NCBI GenBank assembly: GCA_036936605.1
Contig: JAUPFV010000002.1
Location: forward strand, 197,679,273-197,743,272
From: Limnanthes douglasii subsp. nivea
Lineage: Eukaryota > Streptophyta > Magnoliopsida > Brassicales > Limnanthaceae
DNA: 64,000 bases
Reading direction: 5' to 3'
The position numbers were made by a program, and so were the translations under genes. Every line of letters starts with the position of its first letter. The first letter of the stretch is position 1. Positions 41,375 through 52,189 of this stretch are shown piece after piece. The notes beneath the pieces are model-generated. The model did not search any database. It saw only the letters and a program-made list of their open reading frames with translations, and was not told the DNA's origin.

Positions 41375-44300
41375 CTATCCGGTGAACCTGGCTTTTGTTC
41401 CTTTGAATCGATATCTGAGGTCGGATAGTACATGTTGGGCTATGCTTGTGAAAGGGGATTGTTTATTGTTGAAGATTCTGTCATTCCTTTCTCTCCAAAT
41501 GTAGTAGACTGTGGCGCAGAATGCCGTTTTCCAATTAGCTTTGTCGTCTGTTGTGCTGTTCCAATTGCATGCTTGGTCAAGCCACCGGGGCCAGGAGGAA
41601 GGGGGAGTAGGAAAAATTAGCTTTTGAGCTAGAGATTCCCATATTGCGCTGGAGAATTGGCATTGGGCTAAGAGGTGTTCTGGAGTTTCATGTGAGGTTT
41701 TACATAAGACACAGGTCGGGGGGGAGTCTAATCCCCACGCGATGAGTTTATCTCGAGTAGAGAGTTTGTTGTGAATGGCAAGCCAAGTGATGAAAGAATG
41801 TCTTGGGATTGAAAATTTGTGCCAGACTAGAGAAAACCAAGGGATCTTGTTCCTGTTTGGTCTGAGGCAGTTGTAGGTGCTACTTATGGAGAAGGATAGG
41901 TTATTTTTGTTGGGGAGCCATAAGAATGAGTCCTTTGCCAAGGAGGGGGGGGGGGAAGATTATGGATGGCTGATGCTATTTCTGAGAGGGAGGAGTTGAG
42001 AATTCTGCTGGGGGGTCTAGCTTGGGGGGGCCATCTCCATCGGCCGCTTTGGTTGAGGTCTTTCACCATTGTTAAGTTCCTGAGGCGAGAGAGGGATTGG
42101 ATAGAGGGTCCGTATCGGTTAATCAAAGAGGTGGGGAACAGCCACGGGTCATGCCAGATGGAAGTGTCTTCTCCATTGCCGATATCGACTCTGTAGAGGT
42201 TGGCTGCTACTGGTCGGAGGTTGAGGATCTTTCGCCAGCTCCAGCTCTCGTTGGGGGGGATGGGTAACGTCCAGAAACATTTATTTTTTATTTTTTCCGT
42301 TAGGATCCATTTCGTCCAGAGGGAGTTCTCATTTTTTGTGAGAATGGACCAGAGGAGCTTAAGGGTGGCCGCCTGATTCCGGATTTTTAGGTCTGGTATC
42401 CCAAGGCCACCCTCTTCTTTGGACACGACTATCTTTTCCCAGGCGATTTTTGATCCTGTTATCTTCATTTCTGAGCCAGACCAAAGGAATCTACGCAAGA
42501 GTTGTGAGAGCTCTTTGAGGACTCTGATTGGGAGAATGAAGATTGAGGACCAGTACACTTGGGTAGAGAAGAGGACTGAGGTGATCAGCTGAAGGCGACC
42601 AGCGTAAGAGAGATGTTTCGATGTCCAGGAGTTGATTCGATTAGTGATTTTGAGGAAAAGGGGTCTGCAGTCGTTATAAGTTAGTCGAGATGTAATGAGG
42701 GGAACTCCCAGGTAACGGACTGGTAGGGATCCTTCAATGAAATTAAGAAGGGAGAGGATTTCTCGTTTGATGCATGGGGAGGTCCCTGAGAAGAAGACTT
42801 GGCTTTTGGCGGGGTTCAGTTGTAGCCCTGATAGAGCTTCAAATTCATGAAGACCTTCGAGGATGAGGTTTATGGAGGGGGGGTTTGCTCTGCTGAGGAT
42901 GAGGAGGTCGTCTGCGAAGCAAAGGTTGATGATACGTAGCTTTTGGCATTTCCAATGAAAACCGAAGGATGGGTGTCTGCTCTTTTCCTGGAGGATGCTG
43001 GAGAGTACCTGCATTACCAGAACAAAAATATACGGGGAAAGGGGGTCTCCTTGCCTGAGGCCTTTGGCACCCGGGAAGTAACTGGAGATCTTGCCGTTTA
43101 TGCAAACGGCATAAGAGGGAGTGGTGATGCATTGGATGATCCAGTTTATCATGTCTATTGGGAAGTTCATGGCAAGAAGAATGTCAAGCACTAGCTCCCA
43201 TCTTACATTATCGAAAGCTTTCCTAAGGTCTATTTTGAGGGCACATCTGGGGCCCTTACGGTTTGTGTGATAGTCGTGCAGGAGGTTTTGAGAGAGGAGG
43301 ATGTTGTCCACTATAGATCTTCCAGGGATGAAGGCAGATTGGGAAGGGTCTATTAGGGTTGGGAGAGCAGGCTTGATGCGATTAGCAATAATTTTGGAGA
43401 TAGTTTTGTAAATCACGTTGCAGCACGCAATTGGTCTAAAGTCTGATGGTTGAGTGGGGGAGTCCGTTTTGGGTATGAGGGCTATAAGAGACTTGTTCCA
43501 GTTGGGATCCATTTTTCCTTTTGAAAAGAAGGATTTGATACCCTCGCAGACATCATGGCCTACCGTTGTCCAGCAGGTTTTGAAAAAATCTGCGCTGAAA
43601 CCGTCGGGGCCCGGAGCCTTATCATTATTGATTGCGAAAAGGGCTTGTTTTATTTCCTCGCTTGAGATAGGCTTGATCATGTCTGGGATAAGGTCCAGGG
43701 GGACCGTGCTTTTGAGAAGATTTCGGATACGGTTCGGGCCAGGGTAGTCTTTTGAGCTAGGGGATCCTAGTTGGTTGAGGAAAAAATTGTTGAAGGTGGT
43801 TCTGATGATATGGGGGTTAGAGGTTATGGAGCCATCTTCTTTCATGAGGGAGAGAATCTTGTTCCTTGCTCTGCGAGCTCGAATACTGTTATGGAAGAAT
43901 TTGGAATTTTTGTCCCCAAGCTTAAGCCAGGTTTCTCTGGATTTCTGCTTGAGGAAAGATTCCTCCGCTCTGCTGTAGAAGATGTAGGAGTCTGAGGCCT
44001 CTTTTTCAAAGGAGATTAGCTGCCGGTTTGAGGGGGAGCTGAAAAGGTTTTCTTGGGCTTGGGCAAGGATGGTTCTGGCCTTCTCCACACGGTCGCTTAT
44101 GTCACTAAAGGCGGTTTTGTTTAGTGAGGTTAGGGAAGAGGCGAGCCGAGCGAGTTTGGTGGCTAGGTTTTCCATAGGGTTCTGATGCGTGGGGGGGTAC
44201 CAGCTGTTGAGGATCAGGTCCTGGAAGCTCGGATGAAGCTTCCACATATTGAAGTATTTGAAGGGATGGGGAGTGGCTGAGTAAGGGGTCGAAAGGTGGA

Positions 44301-44994
44301 TGATCATCGGGGTGTGGTCAGAGGTGAGAGGGATGTCATAGTGAGCGAAAGAGTTCGGAAAAAAATCGTCCCAAGTGGCATTAATCAAGGCGCGATCGAT
44401 TCTAGACGAAATTGGGTTAGACTCTTGCTTGTTGAATCAAGAGAATTGAAAACCTGTTGATCGGAGGTCCTCGAGGTTACAGTTTCTACAGCAGTCATTG
44501 AACGTTTCAATGGAGCTGTTCCATTGAGGGTCAAGACTGGTTTTCTCATGAGGGCTTCTAATGGCATTAAAATCCCCGAGCACGATCCAAGGGGAGTTGG
44601 TGTTATTAAGGGCTATGGATTGGAGCTTGCTCCAAAGGGGAAGGCGATTAATATGGTCATTAAAGCCATAGACAGTTGTTAGGCTGAAGCGAGTTTTTCT
44701 GGCGGTCCAAAAAATAGAGCAGTGCATGGTCTGGGCCGTGGATTCTAAAATAGAAAGGTTGCGAACGCTAGGGTTCCAAGCTATCCAGATTCTTCCCAGG
44801 TGGTGGGAATCATGGTTAGTGTGGTAGTGCCAGAATGGCAGCATGGTTCTCATTATGGATTCAGTATTATGGACTTTGACTTTAGTTTCTAGGAGGCATA
44901 TGATATTAATGCTATTCTTAAAAACTATGTGACGTACGTCCTTTTGGCGTACTGGGTCGTTTAATCCTCTTACGTTCCAACATGCAAGTTTCAT
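41375..44994 (-). pseudogene. LINE-B ORF2: endonuclease, reverse transcriptase, zf-RVT; one nonsense codon and one homopolymer frameshift
   Basis: Starts ATG at 44994, 30 nt after the ORF1 stop. Residues 1-185 are the APE-type endonuclease (WNVRGLN, the E of LLETK, GDFNAI). A TGA at 44439-44437 replaces a Trp (GFQFS then FNKQESNPI). The same frame continues 44388-41884 through the RT with GLRQGDPLSP and active site FADD. The frame is then lost in a run of ten G (41945-41954, C on -) and resumes in 41941-41375 with the zf-RVT Cys/His set (CVLCKTSHETPEHLLAQC). Only these two lesions separate it from a full ORF2. Confidence 0.9.
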
Positions 44995-45024
44995 TGAAAA
45001 TTAAACAGGAAGATTAAAGGAAAG

Positions 45025-47283
45025 CTAATACATTTTGGGGTTTTCCCCGTACATACTTGAGAAAGCAGCGTTATTTGCTGCTTTAGGTCTTGGTGAGGTG
45101 ATCTCTGTAGAGGAAGGTTCTCCTTCTTCAAGTCCTATCTGGGCTGCTGCAGGGGTATTGCTTGCTATGATATAACTCTTGGTCCAACTGTTTTGAATGG
45201 TCATTTGTCTTAATGTCTCCGGAGTGGGGGTTTCACTATTACTCGAGTCAGATAGCGTGATGTGGGGTGGATTGATCATTGGCTCTTTTCCGGGGCGATG
45301 AGAGTTGAGGTTTGTTGTGTGGGCAGGATCCGCGATTAAGTGGCAAGCAGCCGCCGCGTGTCCGAAAGAGAGGCATCGGTTGCAAATGGTGGGGAGGCCT
45401 TGGAATTCTACTTGAATGACGTGGTTTCTGCCCAGGCATCGTATGGTGATGGTGGAGGGGAAATTTGAGGTGGCTTGCATTATGATGCAGATCCTGGCAT
45501 AGCTTAATCGGGTTATGTCCGCCGTTTGGCTGTCAACGTAGATGGGGGTTCCTAAATAGCTCCCCAGGATTCCCAATCCTTTTTCCGTCCAAAGCTCATG
45601 GGGCATACCATGAAATTTGACCCAGAGAGGGATCGCTTTTAGGGCTTCTCTAGTTAGGGTTTCCATTGGCTCCCATCTCTTTAGGAAGACCGGGTGGCTA
45701 CTAAAAAACCAGGGGGATTTTTCTAGGACTTCTGTTGCGTTGTCTGCTGTGGAGAATTTGAAGAAGTAGTGACCGGATGGGGTAGGTTTGCATTCTTGGA
45801 GTCCGTAGGTACTCCAGATTTGGCTCGCTAGGGTTTGAACGTGAGATACTGCTCTTTTCTTCGAAAGGAAGTATCCTGAGAGGTTTTTTGCCCAATCTTC
45901 TTTGTCACCCGATATCGAGTCATCAGGGAAAACGAGGGTGCCTTGATCTATAAGAATGTCTTCGGTTTTTTGGATTTTCATGGGGGATCGAGGGTCCGGT
46001 TGCGCTACGATGTGAGCCCAGGATCTTGTCGGAGCTCCGGCGTGGTGGATATTGAGCATTGAGGCTGATTCGGCTACAAGTTGAGGGGGAATGATGTTGC
46101 TGTTTCCCCAGACATGTCGGAAGGCACTGTTTTGTTTCCAAGGACCGGTGAGGTCTGGTCGAATTCCTAGAGGGCGGTGGGCCTTCGAGGGTCTGGAGAA
46201 TGCGTATCCTTTGCTGTTGCGACCAGGGAAGGATTCTGGAAAAGTCGCAGGAGTTGGGATCGGTTTAGTTTAGGGGTTTGGGATGGTAGGGAGGCAGTCG
46301 AGTGGATGATGGTGGAAGGTTGGTCCTGGATTCTGGGGAGGGGTGCTAAGGCTTTACTAGCTTGGATGGCTTGTTGGAGGGTGAGGACCGCCGTGGAAAG
46401 AACACTGGTTTGAGGGGAGTGTGTGTTTGTTTGGGTGAGGAGAGTTGTCGGGTGGGCTTTGTTAAATAAGTATCGACTGGTTACAGTTGTGGTTTCAACG
46501 ATCGAAGGGGGAGGGGCTAGTGATAGAAGGCTTGCTAGGGAAGGGTCATGCATGCAGTTAGGATTTGCATGCATGGGGATTTGCTTGCATGGAGCTAGGG
46601 TTAGAGGGTTTGAGTAGGAGGACGAGGCAGAGTTGCTTGAGTGGGTTGAGGGCGGTTGTAACGGCTGGGAGGTTTGAGGCAAAGATGGAGGGGTTGGTTG
46701 AGGGTTGAGAGGGTTGACATGAGAGGACCAGGCCAGACCGGGGATAGAGGCCGATTCGCTTCCATGCTGGCTAAATTTCGAGTGGGATTCCGGCGTGACG
46801 ATATTGGGCCGCGGATTATCTTCGAGGTCCGTGATGGCTTTGAGGAGTCTGTTGTTGCTGTCGAAGATTGCTTGGAGTTGCTGGTCCCTTGTCGGCGACG
46901 GTGAAGGATCGATTTCCGATGGGTCCTCTTCCTCCGAGCTTTCGATGGCGATAGTTTTTGGTTCCCGGAGGGGATAGGGACAGAGGGGATGGGGCCCTGT
47001 CCTGCATGTCTGAGTCAGTGGTCTGCTTGGGCAGATGCTTGCGATTGGGGGAGATTGGTGGGGGTGAGCCATGCACGGACAGAGGGAGCCCATGCATGTC
47101 GGCCGTTTTTGGGGGAGAGTTGGAAGAGGGGGATGAAGACCGGGTCTCCAAAGACAGAGATGTGCTTGGGCTGGAGGGTCTCGAAGAGGTGATCGGTGAA
47201 GGAAGGGCATGTTTCTCGTTAAATCGGGGAGTGATCTTTCGGTTGGGGCGTATGGAGGAGGAACTCCTTCTAGTTTCCACCAT
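45025..47283 (-). pseudogene. LINE-B ORF1: proline-rich N-terminus, DUF4283 and CCHC zinc knuckle
   Basis: Likely start ATG at 47283 (MVETRRSSSSIRPN). The Pro/Ser-rich N-terminus continues to about 46975, where the frame shifts near a GGGAACC/CCCC tract. It is then open to 46167, with a coiled-coil-like stretch (DQQLQAIFDSNNRLLKAI). After a TAG and another shift, 46059-45025 carries DUF4283 (WAKNLSGYFLSKKRAVSHVQ, GHYFFKF, LWVKFHGMPHELW) and a CCHC knuckle, CNRCLSFGHAAAAC. It would bind LINE RNA. At least two frameshifts and one stop. Confidence 0.8.
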
Positions 47284-48610
47284 TTTTGGTGAGAGAGAGC
47301 ACGAGGGGAGATGGAGACGTTGGGAGAGACGGCTTTTTGTGGGGACGAGCGAAGAGAAGGGTACTGGTGGTGAAGGTGGGGTTGAAAAGGAGGAGTGATT
47401 GAGAGTCAGAGAGGGTAGGATTTTTGTAATAGAGTGGGAGAGAGAGGGGTCAGTGGTGATGGCGAGGGGTGAGGTTTCAGAGATTATATAAAAGGGATAG
47501 AGCGTTTGGGGCAGACTGAGTGCAGTGGATCGAGACGGAGGAGGGGGTGCGGTTTCCGATTTGCAAGAGAGGGGAGAGAGAGTTTTAGTGGGGCGGTTTT
47601 TTGTGGAGAAGGAAAGAAGAGTGGGGGCAGAAGTCGGGGGGATGGTTTCGATTTTGGGATGCAACTGTTTGGAAGTTGAGGATTCAAGTGGGTGCTTAAG
47701 GTTTTGCAGAGAGTGGTGATGAGATGTGTTTACGATGGTGGAGTGAGAGGGAGGTCGCGGTTTTAAGGGAGAGAGGGAGGTAGGCGGTAGGCGAGGGGAT
47801 AGAGGAAGTTTGAGGTAGGAGGTAGGGTTTGACTTGTGCGATAGTAGAAAATTTAATGAAGAGAGAGGGAGGAGAGAGGGTGGTAAGCATTAAATGAACT
47901 TGTGCATGCCTTGCTCTCTCGATAGGTCAGGTGAGGAGAGAGACAAACCCAGCAAACGGAATGTAGCTCAAGGTTAGAAGGCGTGCGATAGGTTGGTTTG
48001 GGTGGGTTTTTTCGAGGAAAGGCAGGGAGAGATGGGGTGGGTTTTCTCGGTTTTGGAGCCTTGGCCGGCGCTTCTTGATGAAGAGAGGGGAGGGTGCCGT
48101 GTTTCGCATTCAAGGCTACTACCTTGGGAAACCAAACGTCTTGATTGGCAGACGCTTGGAGGCTGGGCGTGGGGGTGGACTCCTGGGGCATTAAAGCCAT
48201 TGTTTCTGGCATTAATGGAGGAGTGATAACCTCCATTAATGGCGAATGGAGATGAGTGGGGAGAGGGTTTAATGCTCCTCTACCCACTGGTTGACAGAGA
48301 ATGTGGAAAGTTTTCACACATTCATTAATTCGCCCGTTGACATGAGAGCTTTGGGCTGGCTTCCTTATCATTGGTGTCTGAATTTTCTTTAAAGAGTTAG
48401 AAGACTCCATTAATGGAGCTTGAAAGGGAGAGGGAGAGGCTTTTTGAGATCCCGTATCTCGAGATGTGAAGAGAGTAGTATTTTCTTCCCCATCTGCAAG
48501 CCAAAAGGCTTGTAGTGGGGATAGAAATTGATTAACTATGAAGATCAGGCTTAGGATTTTGCAAGGAAGATGAAGAGTTAGGTTAGGTTTCTAGAGAGTT
48601 TCTCTCTCTA
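47284..48610 (-). other. LINE-B 5' region
   Basis: CT-rich on -, with several proline-rich open frames (for example 48410-47853) that look like by-products of composition. It probably is the LINE 5' UTR with its internal promoter. The 5' end near 48610 is set only by the start of copia sequence. Confidence 0.5.
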
Positions 48611-48627
48611 GAAAAACTAGCCGTTTT

Positions 48628-48874
48628 TTATTTTGTATAGTCTTTCCTGGTCCATATTCTTTCGGGAATTGCACCATCTAAAGGAACCGAAGGGGATAAG
48701 TTGACAAGATCTACCGCCGTCATCAATGCTTCACCCCAAAAGGACTTTGACAATCTTGAATGGGAGAGCATGCACACGATCTTGTTACAAATAGTTCTAT
48801 TCATTCTTTCTGCAACACCATTATGTTGCGGGGTCTTGGGCACCGATCTCTCAAGCCTGATACCATGAACTCTG
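48628..48874 (-). pseudogene. Ty1/copia integrase fragment at the 5' end of LINE-B
   Basis: 48843-48628 encodes TPQHNGVAERMNRTICNKI, then SFWGEALMTAVDLVN, the end of the copia integrase core including its catalytic Glu (AER). It is in the same orientation as LINE-B. It lies between the LINE 5' end and the right 15-bp duplication, so it was part of the inserted DNA. Confidence 0.85.
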
Positions 48875-48889
48875 CAATAGTCTTCCTCT
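48875..48889 (+). repeat. 15-bp target-site duplication, right copy
   Basis: CAATAGTCTTCCTCT, identical to 41195-41209, followed by TTTCCAAATC. Confidence 0.8.
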
Positions 48890-49129
48890 TTTCCAAATCA
48901 GACAATCATAGGTAGAAGTTTCTTCAAATTTTAAGACTTTAATCTGTTGATATTTTCTTGCTGAGATTAGATTGATGAAAATTGTAGTTGAGACTTATTT
49001 GCTTTACCATAATTTTGTTCATGAGTATCTTCTTAGAATGTTCTATGCTATTAGCCTTCGAGAATTGCTTTTGATCTTCAAAAGAGAAATTTGTCAGGTA
49101 TTTTTATCTACATTATAAGTTATTGTTAT

Positions 49130-51250
49130 TTTACGGGGAAGGTCTATTGCCAACAATCTATCTGCGTTGGGTTTGCCTGGATCATTTTCTTATCAATAAT
49201 GTATCTTAAGAACTTTTCGGATCGCAATCTAAAAGTTCACTTCTCCGAATTTAGCTTTAGAATGATGATTTCCAAATTAGATAATGTTTTTTAGGTCAAG
49301 TAGATGATAATCTTCCCTTTGAATTTTTATAATCATGTCATCGATATAGATTTCTACATTTCTTCCAATCTGACTGGTGAATGTCTTATTGACCAATCGC
49401 TGGTAAGTAGCTCCGACATTCTTTAAATCGAATGACATTACCTTGTAACAGTGCAACCATCTGTCAGTATTAAATGTGGTATGATCTTGATCCTTCATAT
49501 TCATTTGTATCTTATTATACCCAGCAAAATCATCCATAAAAGATAACAATTTATTTTCTGAGGTGTAATCCACCAACCGATATATCAGAGGAACAAGGAA
49601 AGGATCCTTGGGACATACCTTATTGAGATCTTTGAAATAATACACATTCGCAATTTACCATCCTTCTTTTTTATGAGTACAAGATTTTTTGTCCATAATG
49701 GATACTGAGATTCCCGAATGTGTCCCACCTTTGTCAATCTGTTTACCTTTTTAACAATGGTTTCCGATTTCTCTTTAGAAAAATCCCTTCTTCTTTGGAT
49801 CATTGTGCCCGCATCGGATCACACAGATAACTTGTGGTAAATGACACTAGGTGGTATAATAGTCACATCTTCATTGCACCATAAGAACACATGCAAATTT
49901 TTAGATTAGACGGATAATAATTTTCTTTTAATTCTGATAGCAATCTAGCTATAATTCTAATAGTTTTCCCATACGCTAAACTGCGTACTTCAACCTCTTC
50001 AATTAGGATAACATCAATACAAGTCTCTATGGGATCATCTATCTTGCTCGGATCCGAAGAATACTCAAGTAATTTCTATTAATTTTTTGTTACCACGTTC
50101 TTTAGGAACTTTGGAGCAAGAACAGTGACATAACATTCTCTTTCCACATTTTGGCTGCTCCGAACCACCCCTACTTGACCTCCAACTGCATATTTCAAAC
50201 ATTGATGAACTGTTGATTCAACTACATAAATCATTGACAACCAAGACCTGCCAAAGATTGCATTGTACAGGGTCAGAAAATCCACCACCACGAATAATAC
50301 TCTCACAATTTTCTTAAATGGTCATTTTCCAAGAAGCACTTCTGCGTCGAACTCCCCAATAACATCAACAGAGTTGCATGTAAACCCTACTATGATTCTA
50401 TTCGATCGGAGAATAACAGATGAGTTCTTAATTTGTTTCTAGGTAGACATAAATAACATATTAGGTGAGCTACCATTGTCGGTCAAGATTCATCGGATTT
50501 TTGTTCCCTCAATATAAGCTCCAATTACCACAACATCCTCACGCGGCCCAGTGATATTTCTTAAGTCATCTTCATAAAAAACCATGAAGGGAGCAGGGTT
50601 CTGGTATAGTTGAAAATACATATTCCCTTCTATTTGCGTGGTCAAACTATTAACATGCCTTTTTCCTAGAGTAACTCGAAGGTGATGTCATCGTATCACC
50701 TCCGAAAATAGTAAATGATTCGAAGAATTGACATAGCTTGGACACCTTTCCCCTATTTTCAGTCACCTCATTCACTCGACCCCGATCTGGACCAGGATCC
50801 AAGTATTCCAAATCCACATTGAATTGCTCAATAATCATCATTGTGCTTTCCTGTTTGGGAGCCTCCGTTGCTTGCCTTTGGACAAAAGACAAAGCAAATT
50901 AGATCCCACTTGTGCTAGGTTGTGATATGTTGCTCACTTTTATGTTACCCCCTTGCGACTTAACAAAGGTGGTCAATTTCCTATTTTTAATCAAGGATTA
51001 TATCTCCTGCTTTAAATCAATACAATTCTTAGTATTGTGCCCTACATCATTGTGGTACTTACATTATCACGTGTTTCCGTTTTCCCTTAGAGTCTGGATT
51101 GGTGCATGCCTTCGAAATTGCATAAATTTTTTTGACCTATCATAAATGGTTGTAACATTTTCAATCAGTTATGCCAAATAATTAGGTTGGACCTAATGAT
51201 TCCATATTGACCTATATTGTTGCCCTTGATTAGATTGGCTTTGCCTTGGA
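49130..51250 (-). pseudogene. Tat-3: gag end, protease region and RT of a decayed Tat element
   Basis: On -: 51230-50910 gag end with a Cys/His knuckle-like stretch (KYHNDVGHNTKNCIDLK); 50892-50650 linker (PDRGRVNEVTE); 50306-50079 protease-downstream region (DFLTLYNAIFGRSWL, GGQVGVVRSSQ, ERECYVTVLAPKF); 49803-49585 RT start (HIRESQYPLWTKNLVLIKKK); 49645-49277 RT core (LSFMDDFAGYNKIQM, active site YIDDMII); decayed RT continues to about 49140 (ANPDR). It ends against unrelated sequence at both sides; integrase and LTRs are missing. Confidence 0.88.
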
Positions 51251-51254
51251 CGAT

Positions 51255-51540
51255 GAGAACCATATCCTGAGATAAATTTGTTTTTAAAGTAAAAAGAAGA
51301 TATTTTCAAGTTGGAGATAAAGTGTTAATAAACATTTTCTTGCATACTAAGGAGAGGCAGTTTGGAAAGCTGGCTCCGAATAGGGAATGACCATAGACCG
51401 TATATGAAAGAAAAGCAAGGAACATACAAACTCCAAAATAAAAGAAGGAAACCTGTTGAAGCATCCTTGGAATGTGAAGCATCTCAAGTTATACTTAGAA
51501 TAAACTCATCTTGTAAATATTTGCTCTCTTTTACTTCAAT
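51255..51540 (+). pseudogene. Tat-4 integrase C-terminal end, decayed
   Basis: The + strand reads RYFQVGDKVLINIFLHTK, then GKLAPN, matching Tat-1 residues near 610-640, with stops afterwards. It directly abuts the gag end of Tat-3, which runs in the other direction. Confidence 0.8.
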
Positions 51541-51558
51541 GTAAATATTTAGGGGCTT

Positions 51559-51601
51559 ACTCTTTCCTACCCTGGTGGCGCGGGAAGGTTTTAATGAGGT
51601 G
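51559..51601 (+). other. Conserved 44-nt motif (Tat-4 copy)
   Basis: ACTCTTTCCTACCCTG to GGTTTTAATGAGGTG, matching 2102-2145. The middle part differs (GTGGCGCGG against CTAGGCACA). Confidence 0.7.
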
Positions 51602-51659
51602 CCCAAAACTCAATCAATATACTATCCTTTGCTTTTTTTAAAGAAATTGTTTTAGTGGT

Positions 51660-51960
51660 GATTGTAAAGATTAAAGACTTATTAAACATCGGAAGGATTA
51701 AAGATTTATTAAACATCAGAAGGGTTAAATACATATTAAACACGTGATGGATTAAACACTTATTAAACACATGATGGATTAAACACCTAATGGATTGAAG
51801 ATTTATTAAATACTTATTACCTTCAAATGAATCTTATAATGGATAGGGTAAATGCAAGACCGATTAAGTGTTTAATTCATTTAAAGAAGATACTTTTTAA
51901 ATGCCTTGATCGGATTTAATATATACATATGGTCTTATCATGTTCAAATACGATCAAATA
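51660..51960 (+). repeat. ATTAAACACTTATTAAACA-type tandem repeat (Tat-4)
   Basis: About six 25-30-bp units built on GATTAAACACTTATTAAACA (51670-51815), then spacer. This is the position of the tandem arrays in Tat-1 and Tat-2, but the unit sequence is unrelated. Confidence 0.7.
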
Positions 51961-52189
51961 TTAATGGAAGTATAAAAAACAAGGAAAAGTACAAAGTGAG
52001 TGATAGTAAAGATGACATGAAATACAAATAGGATCCTAAAAAATAATTCAATCAACATTAAAAATATGCCAAGTAAACCACAAGGACTCGTATGTATAAA
52101 GTTTCTAAAATATCTGATATGAATACAACAAAATGCCTTGCATACTCTAAGGACTTTGATCCAAAATACCAACATTAAAAATAGTTAAC

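Larger units (their letters stand above)
41210..48874 (-). mobile_element. LINE-B: near-intact L1-type LINE with a copia fragment fused at its 5' end
   Basis: On -: a copia integrase fragment (48874-48630), the LINE 5' region (about 48610-47284), ORF1 (47283-45025), ORF2 (44994-41375), then poly(A) (TTTTTTTT at 41211-41218 on +). The exact 15-bp duplication at 41195 and 48875 encloses the LINE and the copia piece together. The LINE lacks an RNase H domain and uses CT-rich coding sequence, unlike LINE-A, so it is a different lineage. Confidence 0.8.

Noticed and set aside
46958..47398. 146-codon frame on +
   Set aside because: Opposite strand of LINE-B ORF1; Gly/Glu-rich only because the other strand is Pro/Ser-rich.
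47853..48410. 185-codon frame on -
   Set aside because: Lies in the LINE-B 5' region, Pro-rich without domain; more likely leader than gene.
48639..48655. TATAGTCTTTCCTGG as the LINE-B target duplication next to the LINE 5' end
   Set aside because: It matches only imperfectly, while CAATAGTCTTCCTCT at 48875 is an exact 15-bp match.
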